A stretch of DNA of 64,000 nt, from positions 1 through 64,000 of the forward strand of contig JAKAKL010000142.1 in the NCBI GenBank assembly GCA_021824565.1, written 5' to 3'. The notes under the pieces are model-generated. The model did no database searches and was not told where the DNA came from. It saw only the letters and a list, made by a program, of their open reading frames with translations. The position numbers and the translations under genes were made by a program. This document shows, piece after piece, positions 1-9,200 of the stretch. The DNA is from Bacteroidota bacterium. Lineage in GTDB: Bacteria; Bacteroidota; Ignavibacteria; Ignavibacteriales; Ignavibacteriaceae. Numbering within the stretch: the stretch's first letter is position 1; the number at the start of each line of letters is the position of its first letter.

Positions 1-402
1 AATATCCGGGTTTGTTTGGCTTTTAGCGTCTGCACTTCTAAATACAAAATCAAGAGCGGTAATTTTTTCTGTGGTATCAGTTATTCCATAAAACTTGCGA
101 AGATTACCGATAGTCAATTGATACAAATTTGCTCCCAGTCTTGTTAAAGCGGGCTGCGTGCTGTTAATTCCCCACGTTCCAATAACATGCTGCCAGGTTG
201 TACCGTTAGCGGTAACACCGGTATGAGTGTAAACAGTTCCGGTATAATTTAGCAGCGCCGACGCACCTGTTTGAGTTGCGTCAAAGTAAACGATAATTGA
301 GTCATTCACAGTCGGAAACTGCGGCACTGTAGTTACAATCTGCGCGTAAGAAAATTTAACGGCAAATATAAGCAGCACCAAAATTGTAAATCTATTTTTC
401 AT
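1..402 (-). CDS. Secreted protein, N-terminal part only (cut by window edge)
   Basis: The reading frame opens with ATG at 402 and runs off the left edge after 134 codons, so only the N terminus is seen. It starts with a clear signal peptide (MKNRFTILVLLIFAVKFSYA, then QIV). The mature part has an Ig-like beta-strand pattern containing 'DSIIVYFDAT', 'YTGTVYTHTGV', 'VIGTWG' and 'LTRLGANLYQLTI'. In Ignavibacteria-type genomes I associate this pattern with starch/carbohydrate-binding modules at the front of large secreted glycoside hydrolases or other T9SS cargo. That link is inference, because the catalytic part lies outside the window. It is encoded just downstream (20 bp) of the S1/P1-type nuclease on the same strand. 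Confidence 0.7.
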   Translation of the reverse strand, partial: MKNRFTILVLLIFAVKFSYAQIVTTVPQFPTVNDSIIVYFDATQTGASALLNYTGTVYTHTGVTANGTTWQHVIGTWGINSTQPALTRLGANLYQLTIGNLRKFYGITDTTEKITALDFVFRSADAKSQTNPDI

Positions 403-422
403 AAGTATCCTTGATTATAAAA

Positions 423-1286
423 TTATTTCATTTGATTAAAAGAAGGCTTGCCGGCATTCACCCATGCAGTATAGATTAACGAGGCAAGATCTTCAGCGGC
501 GCGGTTAAATTGGACTTCGGTAATATATCCCGTCCTAAACCACATAAGACGGTAGTATTCATTGCTTCTTCTTGACGAGCATTCTTTGAACGCGAGATTA
601 TCGGCGTCAAATAATACGCCGCAGACTGAATTTGCTGCGGATATATAATTAAAAATAAATTCCAGGGGATGATTTACAAATGGAGAGGCAACAGGCTCAA
701 AGCAGTTTTCAAGATCGGTTAAATGGTCGTCAACCATATTTATTTCATATCTTGCATGAACTCCTTTTTGATCTGTCAGCTGACCGTTATAATTTACGAC
801 AGTATGCATCGGCTGATGCCCGTCGGCGACATAATGCCCGAGATCAGCGGCGTATCTTAATGCGTCGTTTTTATTATGATCCTTAAACGCCTTCGTTAAG
901 TTGTTAAAAGTTTCCAGGGTAGCCCACGGAAGAAGACCATTCTTAACAACTTCACTTTTACCATATTCATTAAAAAGCGAATCTTCATTCTCAATCATAT
1001 TGCCGTCTAAAAACTCTTTATAAAAATCAATATCTATAAAATGCTTCGGCGCTTCGGTCTTATCGGTCTTCTTACGATAATCCGGATCGGGAGCATGCTC
1101 GCTAAGGTAATCGCACCATTGCGAAAAAGCTTTCATATCGGGCGGAAGAAAGTCGACCGCTTTTTTATTTATAAGCTTATGACCTTCATCTCCCCAGGCA
1201 AAAGCCTGCTGGAACGTCAAAAGAATTATCATTAAAAAAGATAGAACGACTTCGTTCCTAAATAGCCTAAATTTATTGTTATACAT
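423..1286 (-). CDS. Secreted S1/P1-type zinc nuclease family protein
   Basis: 287 residues from ATG at 1286; a TTG nine bases upstream (1295) is in frame but a weaker start. A signal peptide ends in 'QQAFA', so the mature protein would begin with Trp (WGDEGHKLI). That is the hallmark of the S1/P1 nuclease and phospholipase C fold, where the N-terminal Trp ligates zinc. The downstream block 'LGHYVADGHQPMHT' carries the His/Asp zinc ligands, followed by 'GVHARYEINMVDDHL'. Family members cleave single-stranded DNA/RNA and 3'-phosphates in the periplasm or outside the cell. The length fits the family (about 270-300). It is divergent from rocD, and the 1382-1397 motif lies between them. Family assignment is good; the substrate is not known. 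Confidence 0.85.
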   Translation of the reverse strand: MYNNKFRLFRNEVVLSFLMIILLTFQQAFAWGDEGHKLINKKAVDFLPPDMKAFSQWCDYLSEHAPDPDYRKKTDKTEAPKHFIDIDFYKEFLDGNMIENEDSLFNEYGKSEVVKNGLLPWATLETFNNLTKAFKDHNKNDALRYAADLGHYVADGHQPMHTVVNYNGQLTDQKGVHARYEINMVDDHLTDLENCFEPVASPFVNHPLEFIFNYISAANSVCGVLFDADNLAFKECSSRRSNEYYRLMWFRTGYITEVQFNRAAEDLASLIYTAWVNAGKPSFNQMK

Positions 1287-1381
1287 AAAGCTCAAAATCT
1301 ATAATAAACATTGATGAATATAGTACAATAACTTCTTAAAAATTAGCAAATAATTTCCTTAAAAACGCCTCAAATAAAAAC

Positions 1382-1397
1382 TACCCAAATAGAGTGT
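1382..1397 (+). promoter_or_regulatory. Recurrent 16-bp motif, possible operator
   Basis: TACCCAAATAGAGTGT followed by a run of eight T. A near copy (TACCTATTTAGAGTGT plus six T) lies at 45037 and a palindromic relative (TACCCGAATGAGGGTA plus T-run) at 12482. The motif starts 106 bp upstream of the rocD ATG, almost the same distance as the 45037 copy from its gene (109 bp). It also sits about 96 bp upstream of the divergent nuclease gene. The 7-2-7 layout with TAC/GTA-type ends resembles sites of NarL/LuxR-class regulators; that is inference only. Confidence 0.4.
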
Positions 1398-1487
1398 TTT
1401 TTTTATTTGCACTAAAGTTCTAAGTCATAAAAAATTTTGATAAATTTGTGCCGTGAAAATTCTTCGATAACAAATAAAAGGTTTTTT

Positions 1488-2690
1488 ATGCAGACCAAAG
1501 ACTTCATCGAAATAGAAGAAAAATTTGGAGCGCACAATTATCATCCGTTAGACGTTGTAATAAATAAGGCTCAAGGAGTATGGGTTTATGATGTCGACGG
1601 CAAAAAATATTTAGATTGTTTAGCCGCTTATTCGGCTGTAAACCAGGGACACTGCCACCCGCGAATATTGAAAGCATTGAAAGATCAAGCGGAAAAAGTG
1701 ACATTGACATCCCGGGCATTTAGGAACGACCAGCTTCCTATGCTGTACAAAGAGCTGTGCGAGTTAACGGGCTATCAAACAGTACTTCCTATGAACTCGG
1801 GCGCGGAAGCTGTTGAAACAGCTTTGAAAGCGGCAAGGAAATGGGGCTACAAGGTTAAAGGAATACCGGAAAATGCCGCAGAAATAATCGTATGCGAAAA
1901 CAATTTTGCCGGAAGGACTATTACTATTATAAGTTTTTCATCCACTGAACAGTACAAGGATGGATTTGGACCGATAACACCCGGCTTTAAGATAATACCT
2001 TACGGCGACACAATTGCACTTGAAAAGGCAATTACTAAAAACACAGCCGCATTCCTTGTCGAGCCTATCCAGGGCGAAGGCGGAGTAATCGTACCGCCTG
2101 ACGGCTATCTTAAAAAAGCTTATGACATTTGCAAAAAAAACAATGTATTATTTATTGCCGATGAAATTCAAAGCGGATTCGGCAGAAGCGGAAAATTATT
2201 TGCGTTTGAATACGAAGGAATAAAGCCTGACGCGGTAATTATCGGCAAAGCTTTGTCGGGAGGATTTTATCCTGTTTCAGCAGTACTTTCTAATCAAGAA
2301 GTACTTGGAGTATTTAATCCGGGAGATCACGGATCGACATTTGGCGGAAACCCGCTGGCAGCGGCAATTGCGCGCGAAAGCATTAAAGTATTGGTAGAAG
2401 AAAAGCTTGTTGAGAATTCATTTAAGCTCGGCGAGTATTTCAGAGAAAAACTGCGCGCTGTAATGTCGAAGCATGTAAAAGAAATCCGCGGCAAAGGTTT
2501 ATTTATTGGAGTAGAACTATATCCTGAAGCCAAAGGCGCAAGAAGATTCTGCGAAGCGCTTATGGCAAAAGGAGTACTTTGCAAGGAAACCCACGATGAT
2601 GTAATACGCTTCGCTCCCCCGCTCGTAATCAAAAAAGAAGAAATTGATTGGGCAATGGAACGCGTTGAACAAGTCCTTAAAATGGATTAA
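1488..2690 (+). CDS. rocD: Ornithine aminotransferase
   Basis: 400 residues from ATG at 1488, preceded by AAAGG; an upstream TTG at 1437 would add 17 residues with no family match. It is a class III PLP aminotransferase converting ornithine plus 2-oxoglutarate to glutamate semialdehyde and glutamate. The start 'FGAHNYHPLDVVI' and 'GVWVYDVDGKKYLDCLAAYSA' are typical of ornithine aminotransferases. The PLP-binding Asp is D225 in 'FIADEIQSGFG' and the Schiff-base lysine is K254 in 'IIGKALSGG'. The length equals the bacterial enzyme. It is a monocistronic unit with its own terminator at 2708-2752. It should act in cytoplasmic arginine/ornithine catabolism or proline interconversion. Confidence 0.95.
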   Translation: MQTKDFIEIEEKFGAHNYHPLDVVINKAQGVWVYDVDGKKYLDCLAAYSAVNQGHCHPRILKALKDQAEKVTLTSRAFRNDQLPMLYKELCELTGYQTVLPMNSGAEAVETALKAARKWGYKVKGIPENAAEIIVCENNFAGRTITIISFSSTEQYKDGFGPITPGFKIIPYGDTIALEKAITKNTAAFLVEPIQGEGGVIVPPDGYLKKAYDICKKNNVLFIADEIQSGFGRSGKLFAFEYEGIKPDAVIIGKALSGGFYPVSAVLSNQEVLGVFNPGDHGSTFGGNPLAAAIARESIKVLVEEKLVENSFKLGEYFREKLRAVMSKHVKEIRGKGLFIGVELYPEAKGARRFCEALMAKGVLCKETHDDVIRFAPPLVIKKEEIDWAMERVEQVLKMD

Positions 2691-2707
2691 AAGTTCAGCA
2701 AAACATT

Positions 2708-2752
2708 AAAGCGCCATTCTATATTGAATTTATTCTTTTCGGGTGGCGCTTT
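2708..2752 (+). terminator. Rho-independent-like hairpin after rocD
   Basis: Perfect 9-bp inverted repeat AAAGCGCCA / TGGCGCTTT with a long 27-nt loop and T-rich sequence following (TTTCTTTT). It lies 17 bp past the rocD stop codon. Confidence 0.65.
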
Positions 2753-3756
2753 TCTTTTACAATACTCTAACCAGAGTTACTATAATAGTTGCAGCATATT
2801 CTATATATCTGTTAAGTTTCGAAAATTTTCAAAAATAAATATAAATGCCTTTGTGGTGTTTCTATGACCATAAGATAAAAATTTCACTTCGCCGCAGTTG
2901 CAGTTTCTCTCAAACTTTACATATACCTTTGCTTTTTCAAATCTTTTGCTTTTTCCGTAAACCGATCCCCGATTCGCCTCTAATTCTACCCGGCTTGCCG
3001 TCGGGCAGGTGCTACGCAGTTTTATCATTTTTTCTCTACTATTTCCTTTACCTCTTCACCTTTTTACCATATATCCTTGTCACTCGTTACTCGTCACTTG
3101 TCACTTCTTGCATATATGCAAATTATTTTCTATATTGATAAGTATATCTAATTATTATATTGTAAGTTACTGCCATAGTTAATAAGTAGTATCTAATATT
3201 AAATCAAAGCCCTCTGAATCCCATTTGAATCCTCTCTGAAAGCCTTGTGAAAGCCCTTTAACTTACATGTAAATTCGCTTTTCTCCAGATACTTTCATGC
3301 TATAGACAGTCCAAAGCTAATCAGTACACCGCACTTTAAGAACTATGAATATCTCAGCTGTCAGAGTGCTGTGGAGTTTTATTTATGTTGATCTAACCAA
3401 AAAGTTAACTAGTATTGAAATACATAAACTTCATACAAATAAGATAAAAAAGTGAATTTGGCAGTGACAAGAATTCTTACCCGGCACGAAAAAACAAAAC
3501 TTTAGCGAGATTTTGAATTATAATTCACCAGACACATTCTTGAACTATCCGGAAAGACAGCTTTATATTCAATACTATATTTTATTTCCAAGTTTGTGGC
3601 TTCCCTTACAAACAAGAAACTTAATTCTAATTATGTTGTGTTAGGAGAAACAGTCTTAGGCTGCATTCTTTATTTAATAAAAAGTTAATATAAGGCAATT
3701 CCCTCTAAAGAAATAAATTTAATAATTTAGTACCTATACAAAAAAAAGGATTTACC
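2753..3756. other. About 1 kb without a convincing gene
   Basis: Open frames here (2801-3028 minus, 2845-3138 plus) overlap each other and lack ribosome sites and domain signatures. The stretch holds short imperfect repeats: TCACTCGTTACTCGTCACTTGTCACTT-like steps around 3077-3105 and GAATCC/GAAAGCC steps around 3218-3262. It also holds an imperfect palindrome near 2989-3007 (CCCGGCTTGCCGTCGGG). I see no tRNA cloverleaf or CRISPR array. It looks like decayed intergenic DNA; a small RNA cannot be excluded. Confidence 0.4.
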
Positions 3757-4614
3757 ATGCTTAATTATTTCCAGGTTCTAATACTCGCAATTATACAAGG
3801 CGCTTGTGAATTGCTTCCGGTATCAAGCTCAGCGCACGTAATAATCGCTGAAAAAATTATGGGCTTAAACGCGTCTTCGCCGGAGATGACAATGCTTCTC
3901 GTTATGCTTCATACAGGCACTATGTTCGCCGTATTAGTATATTACTGGAAAGGATGGAAGAGAGATTATTTTTCTTCAAAAGCAAATATTAGCGATTTTG
4001 TTAAACAGATTATTATAGCATCATTCTTTACGGCGGTGGTAGGATTCGGGTTAATAGAATTTATTGAAAAGGTTTTAATGCATGGCGTAAAGAATGCTCA
4101 AGTGGAAAGTTTATTCTCCAATCTGCTTATAATTATGATTGCGCTGGCGGCAGTTGGAATTCTTATAATCTATTCCGGCAGGCGCGAAGCAAAAATACAG
4201 CGCAAAGAAGAAATAAAATCAAAACAATCAATATGGATAGGAATAGTTCAGGGTCTTGCAATACCGTTCAGAGGCTTTTCACGCTCAGGATCAACAATAT
4301 CGACGGGACTTCTTTTCGGTCTGCCCAAGCAGAAACTTGAAGAGTTTAGTTTCGCGCTTGCGGTAGTTTTAACTCCGCCGGCGATTATTAGAGAAGCATA
4401 CCGCTTAATAAAAAGTCAAGCGCTCAACGGACATGGTTCTCTTCTTCATCTTTTCGTACCGGACATAGTTGGAATGGTCTTTAGCTTTATAGCAGGATTG
4501 TTTGCGCTAAAATTATTATCCCGTCTGCTTGAAGGCGGTCGCTGGCAATGGTTCGGTTATTACTGCCTCGTTGTGTCTGCCGTATTATTCGCTTTTTATG
4601 TTAAGATAATTTAA
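3757..4614 (+). CDS. uppP: Undecaprenyl-diphosphate phosphatase
   Basis: 285 residues from ATG after an AAAGGA ribosome site. This integral membrane enzyme (UppP/BacA family) dephosphorylates undecaprenyl pyrophosphate to recycle the lipid carrier of cell-wall synthesis; the family is also linked to bacitracin resistance. Both signature motifs are present: 'QGACELLPVSSSAH' near residue 14 (the usual form has E-F-L-P-V-S-S-S-G-H; here the Gly is Ala) and 'RGFSRSGSTISTG' near residue 172. About seven to eight hydrophobic segments follow the family topology, and the length is typical. It has no obvious operon partner; a 70-bp gap separates it from the next gene. Confidence 0.93.
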   Translation: MLNYFQVLILAIIQGACELLPVSSSAHVIIAEKIMGLNASSPEMTMLLVMLHTGTMFAVLVYYWKGWKRDYFSSKANISDFVKQIIIASFFTAVVGFGLIEFIEKVLMHGVKNAQVESLFSNLLIIMIALAAVGILIIYSGRREAKIQRKEEIKSKQSIWIGIVQGLAIPFRGFSRSGSTISTGLLFGLPKQKLEEFSFALAVVLTPPAIIREAYRLIKSQALNGHGSLLHLFVPDIVGMVFSFIAGLFALKLLSRLLEGGRWQWFGYYCLVVSAVLFAFYVKII

Positions 4615-4683
4615 CGATCTTAATCACATACTCGAATAAATACCTTTCTTTGAGCTATAGGATTAATTAAGTTTATAATAATT

Positions 4684-5010
4684 ATGAAGAGAAATTTCTC
4701 AAAATATTTAATCCTGATTCTTGCGGCTCTTTTTTTTGCATCTACGAATGAGATGGATGCAAAAGAAGCTGAACAAAATTATAAAACCGAAAGCCATTCG
4801 TTTATTGAATCGGATAATTTCAATCAAAATATTTTATCAGAGCAGAATGACAACGGCTATTCAAAAGCCAACTTATTTTCTTCTACAATCAGCTTTCAAA
4901 GTTATTATTTAAATCTTATTGTAAATTCTGCAAACAATAACCATCCTAAGTTACCAGCCAAATTCTTTTCTAAAGATATTTATTTAGATATTTCAGTCCT
5001 CCGGATTTAA
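4684..5010 (+). CDS. Small secreted protein of unknown function
   Basis: 108 residues. The N terminus (MKRNFSKYLILILAALFFAS) is a plausible signal sequence; the rest is polar, Asn/Ser-rich and has no domain I recognise. It lies 168 bp upstream of the efflux adaptor on the same strand. Small variable ORFs in front of Bacteroidota metal-efflux genes are common, so a link to the pump is possible but only inferred from position. It could also be a spurious ORF; the hydrophobic leader followed by a polar body argues mildly for a real gene. Confidence 0.5.
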   Translation: MKRNFSKYLILILAALFFASTNEMDAKEAEQNYKTESHSFIESDNFNQNILSEQNDNGYSKANLFSSTISFQSYYLNLIVNSANNNHPKLPAKFFSKDIYLDISVLRI

Positions 5011-5041
5011 AATTCATTACCTCAAATTGATTTATACATTT

Positions 5042-5069
5042 AATCAAACTGTATTGATTTTGTATTGAT
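5042..5069. promoter_or_regulatory. Palindromic TTGAT half-site cluster upstream of efflux genes
   Basis: AATCAAACTGTATTGATT (5042-5059) is an inverted repeat with 6-bp arms and 6-bp spacer. A further TTGAT at 5065-5069 makes a direct repeat TGTATTGAT at 11-bp spacing, and another TTGAT lies at 5027. The cluster sits 110-150 bp upstream of the adaptor gene. It is a candidate operator for a metal or stress regulator; no regulator gene is adjacent. Confidence 0.3.
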
Positions 5070-5178
5070 GAATTATCTACTTGCTTAATTGTTTGACAGT
5101 TGCGCGAAGTGAACATTTGAAGTTAAAGGTCAATTTACAATTAAACAATGTAAATGGAAAAACTGAAAGAATTTTAAA

Positions 5179-6255
5179 ATGGAAAATAAAAAGAGAATAA
5201 GTATTGCGTTAGCAGCCTCTATTGTTATCATACTATTAGCGGCGGGCTTAGTTTTTTTTCAAAATAAGAGCGATGAAAAAGATAAAACACATAATAATGA
5301 TGCAATAAAAACGGAATCACGGGTTCAAGTAATCAACGGCGTTACTACGATAGTATTAAGCCGCGAGGAACAAAACAACTCTGGTATAACTACTGTAAAA
5401 TTGGTCTCGGCTAAGCACCGGACGCAGCTTACTGCTTACGGCAGTGTTGTTGCAATTCAGGATTTATCAAAGGACTTTCAGAGCTTTGAGACAGACAAAG
5501 CACTGCTTGAAAAGACAAAAGAAAGCTTAATAATATCGAAGCGGAATTATGAGCGTACCAAAAGCCTTTTTGAAAAGGAACTTGCAAGCGAACAGGATTA
5601 CCAGTCGGCACAAGCATCTTATTTATCAGATGAAGCGGATGTTAACTCGGCTTCAGCTAACTTAAACAGCCTGAGAAGCTCGCTAACTGAACAGTGGGGA
5701 GATAAACTTGCGAAATGGATTTTTACAAACTCGCTGGAACTTCAAAGATTGCTATCGTTAAAGGACGTATTATTACAAATATTTCTTCCGCCTGGTGAAA
5801 TGAAAATTAAAGCTCCCGAAAGCATTTATATTCAGGCTTCAACAGAACAAAGTAAAAATACATTGTGCATGTACGTATCCGAAGGTCGAATTGCAAATTC
5901 ACAGTTCCAGACAAAGACACTTTATTATACGTCGCCCGGTCAATCGTTAAGCGGCGGTATAAATATAAAAGCTTACTTAACCGCCGGTAAAAAACAAACA
6001 GGAGTCATAGTTCCATCAGAAGCAATTATATGGTATCAAGGCAGCGCTTGGGTATATACAGAAGCTTTCCCAGGAAAATTTAGCCGTGTCAAAATTAAAA
6101 CTGATAATTCCACAGGAGATGGATTTTTTGTCCCTGCTGCAGGTGTATTAGATCCTGGAACAATTATAGTCAAAGACGGAGCACAGCTTTTACTGTCTGA
6201 AGAATTAAATTCGCAGACTAAAAATACAAGCCATGGAGAAGGTGATGATGACTGA
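5179..6255 (+). CDS. Efflux RND periplasmic adaptor (membrane-fusion protein)
   Basis: 358 residues. One N-terminal membrane anchor (about residues 8-27) is followed by a polar stretch and then an alpha-hairpin region of about residues 100-165 with coiled-coil character ('ETDKALLEKTKESLIISKRN', 'SEQDYQSAQASYLSDEADVN'). Beta-rich adaptor domains follow, with 'GVIVPSEAIIWYQGSAWVYT' and 'FSRVKIKT' strands typical of CusB/CzcB-type proteins. The C terminus ends in a His/Asp-rich tail (SHGEGDDD) that might bind metal. It links the inner-membrane pump to an outer-membrane channel. The stop codon overlaps the pump start, so the two are co-transcribed. The sequence is divergent and no metal specificity can be read from it. 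Confidence 0.82.
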   Translation: MENKKRISIALAASIVIILLAAGLVFFQNKSDEKDKTHNNDAIKTESRVQVINGVTTIVLSREEQNNSGITTVKLVSAKHRTQLTAYGSVVAIQDLSKDFQSFETDKALLEKTKESLIISKRNYERTKSLFEKELASEQDYQSAQASYLSDEADVNSASANLNSLRSSLTEQWGDKLAKWIFTNSLELQRLLSLKDVLLQIFLPPGEMKIKAPESIYIQASTEQSKNTLCMYVSEGRIANSQFQTKTLYYTSPGQSLSGGINIKAYLTAGKKQTGVIVPSEAIIWYQGSAWVYTEAFPGKFSRVKIKTDNSTGDGFFVPAAGVLDPGTIIVKDGAQLLLSEELNSQTKNTSHGEGDDD

Positions 6256-9200
6256 ACACGGCTTGATAAATTCTGTCGTCCGCTTTTCGCTCCGGTTCAG
6301 AGGCATTATAATTGCGTTAAGTATTTTATTTGCCGGTTACGGTGTTTACACTTTAACGCAGGCAAAGTATGGAGTCTTCCCTGAGTTTGCGCCGCCGCAG
6401 GCAGTTATTCAAACTGAGGCGCCGGGACTTTCTCCAGAGCAGGTTGAGGAGCTGATAACACAGCCGATTGAAAACGCTATTAATGGAATTGTAGGAATCG
6501 AAACTCTTCGATCAAAGTCAATTCAAGGAATCTCTGTTGTTACAGTTACATTCAAAGACGGCACAAATATTTTTATAGACCGCCAATTTGTAACGGAACG
6601 GCTTTCAACTTTAGCAGGGCAATTACCTTCCGGCGTTAAACAGCCTGAGATGACCCCGCTTGTTCCATCCACCGGACTCACCCTTGTAATCGGTCTTACG
6701 TCGAACATAAAAACTCCGATGCAGCTTAGAACTTATGCCGATTGGGTTTTACGAAGAAGACTGCTTTCCGTTTCCGGAGTTGCAAACGTAACAGTGTTCG
6801 GCGGAGACGTAAAGCAATTTCAAATACAAGTTAGCCCCGACAAACTTATTAAATATAATTTATCAATTGATGATGTATTGAACGCTGCAAAGAATGCAAC
6901 ATCGGTTCAAGGATCCGGTTTTATAGAAAACAACAACCAGCGCATTGTACTTCAAACCGAAGGACAATCTGTAAATGCCGACCAGCTTGCCAAGACAGTT
7001 GTACTTCACAAAGGCAGCATGAACATTACGCTCGGCGATGTAGCTAATGTAGCAGTTGCGGCAGAGCCGCCAATAGGCGGAGCTACTATTGAGGGCAAGT
7101 CAGGCGTTATGCTGATGATATACGGTCAATACGGAACTAATACTCTTGAAGTTACAAAAAATGTAGAAGCAGCATTAAAAGGAATGCAGCCAGCCTTAAT
7201 TTCAGAAAAGATTAATCTGATAACTTTATTCCGCCCCGCTGATTTTATCACTACCGCGCTTCACAACATCGCAGGCTCGTTGTTACTAGGGGCTCTCTTA
7301 GTTGTAATAGTATTGATTCTGTTTCTTTTTAATTTTAGAACAGCGGCTATATCATGCACGGCAATTCCGCTTTCATTATTAGCAGGAATAGTCGCGTTGC
7401 AGTCATTCGGATTAACATTGAACACAATGACGCTTGGAGGTTTGGCAATAGCAATCGGCGAAGTGGTTGACGATGCGGTAATTGATGTTGAAAATATATT
7501 AAGAAGGCTAAAGGAAAACAGCAGCAGTCAAAATAAAAAATCAATTTTCCGTGTTGTACTCGAAGCATCGCTTGAGGTTCGTTCCGCAGTTATTTACGCA
7601 ACGTTTGCAGTAGTGCTTGTATTTATCCCGATACTAACATTATCCGGAGTAGCAGGAAGACTTTTTTCGCCGCTTGGAATTGCTTACATCTTTTCTGTTC
7701 TTGCGTCGCTGCTTGTAGCACTTACGGTAACGCCAGCCTTAAGCCTGGTTCTGCTCGGCAATAAAAATATAATGGAAAGGAAAGAATCTCCTTTCGCTCA
7801 TTGGCTGAAAGAGAAATACAAAATAGTCTTAAATAAAGTTGAACAAAATTCGCGTTTGGTTATCAGCGCGGTAATAATTATTACCATAGCCGGATTCGCA
7901 TGTCTTCCCTTCTTCGGAAGCAGCTTTATACCGGAGCTTAAGGAAGGACATTTTATCGGGCATGTAGCATTAGCTCCGGGCACTTCACTTGAACAATCAA
8001 CAGCAATCAGCAAGAGAATTACTAAAGCGTTATTGAAACTTCCTTACATTAAAACTGTAGGGGCGCGTATAGGACGTGCAGAAAAAGGCGATGATACATG
8101 GGGAACTAACTACTCCGAATATGAAATAGAGCTTAAGCCTTTAAAAGATGAGTCTGCCTTAGGTGTACTGAAAACTCAAGCGGAAATTAGAAAGGTACTG
8201 GATTCATTTACCGGGGTTACTGCCGGAGTAAATACTTTTTTGATAGAGCGAATGGAAGAAACATTATCCGGCTATACGAGTTCGGTTGTGCTTAATATTT
8301 ACGGCAATAATTTAGATACTCTTGACGCTCTTGCGCAGGAAACTTCACAGGTACTATCCGGTGTTCCAGGCGCAGTTGATGTTCAGATACAGTCTTCGCC
8401 CGGCATGCCGCAGCTAGTAATCAGCCTTCGAAAAGATGATTTGCTGCGCTGGGGTTTCGATGCAAAGGACGTTCTTAATGATGTTCAAACAGCTTATCAA
8501 GGTACCGATGTTGGACAGATCTATGACGGAAACCGTGTGTTTACAGTTTCAACCATTCTCGATTCAAAAGACCGCGAATCGGTTGCTAACGTTTCAAATC
8601 TGCTCTTAAAGAATACCGATGGTGTTTATGTTAAGCTTAGTCAGCTAGCAAATGTTTATGAGGATTCCGGCAGATATATTATACTTCACGACGGAGCGAG
8701 ACGGGTGCAGACTATTACGTGCAATATTTCCGGCACCGATGTAGTCTCATTCGTAAAAAAGGCAGCTAAGAAAATTAATTCTTCTATTGATTTTCCGCCG
8801 GGAACGTATATAGAATTTGGCGGGACTGCAGAAGCGCAGGCAAAATCGAGAAATGAACTTCTTGTTTACTCAGTTATTGCCGCAGTTGGAATTATCATTC
8901 TTCTTTTTATTGCAATGAAAAATTTACGAAACTTGCTGCTGGTATTGTCTAATCTTCCCTTTGCATTTGTCGGAGGAATAATAACCGTACTTTTAACAGG
9001 CAGAGTTTTAAGTCTTGGCTCAATGGTGGGCTTTATAACATTGTTTGGAATAACAATGCGGAATTCAATAATGCTTATATCCCATTATGACCATCTTGTA
9101 AAATACGAGGACAAAGAGTGGAACCTTGAAACAGCGATACAGGGCGCTTCCGAAAGGCTCGTACCTATTTTGATGACTGCACTGGTTACCGGATTAGGAT

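Noticed and set aside
1437-1487. TTG start extending rocD by 17 residues
   Set aside because: The extension has no family match and the ATG at 1488 has an AAAGG ribosome site.
2801-3138. Two overlapping open frames on opposite strands (75 and 97 codons)
   Set aside because: No ribosome site, no domain pattern, and they mirror each other; not annotated as genes.
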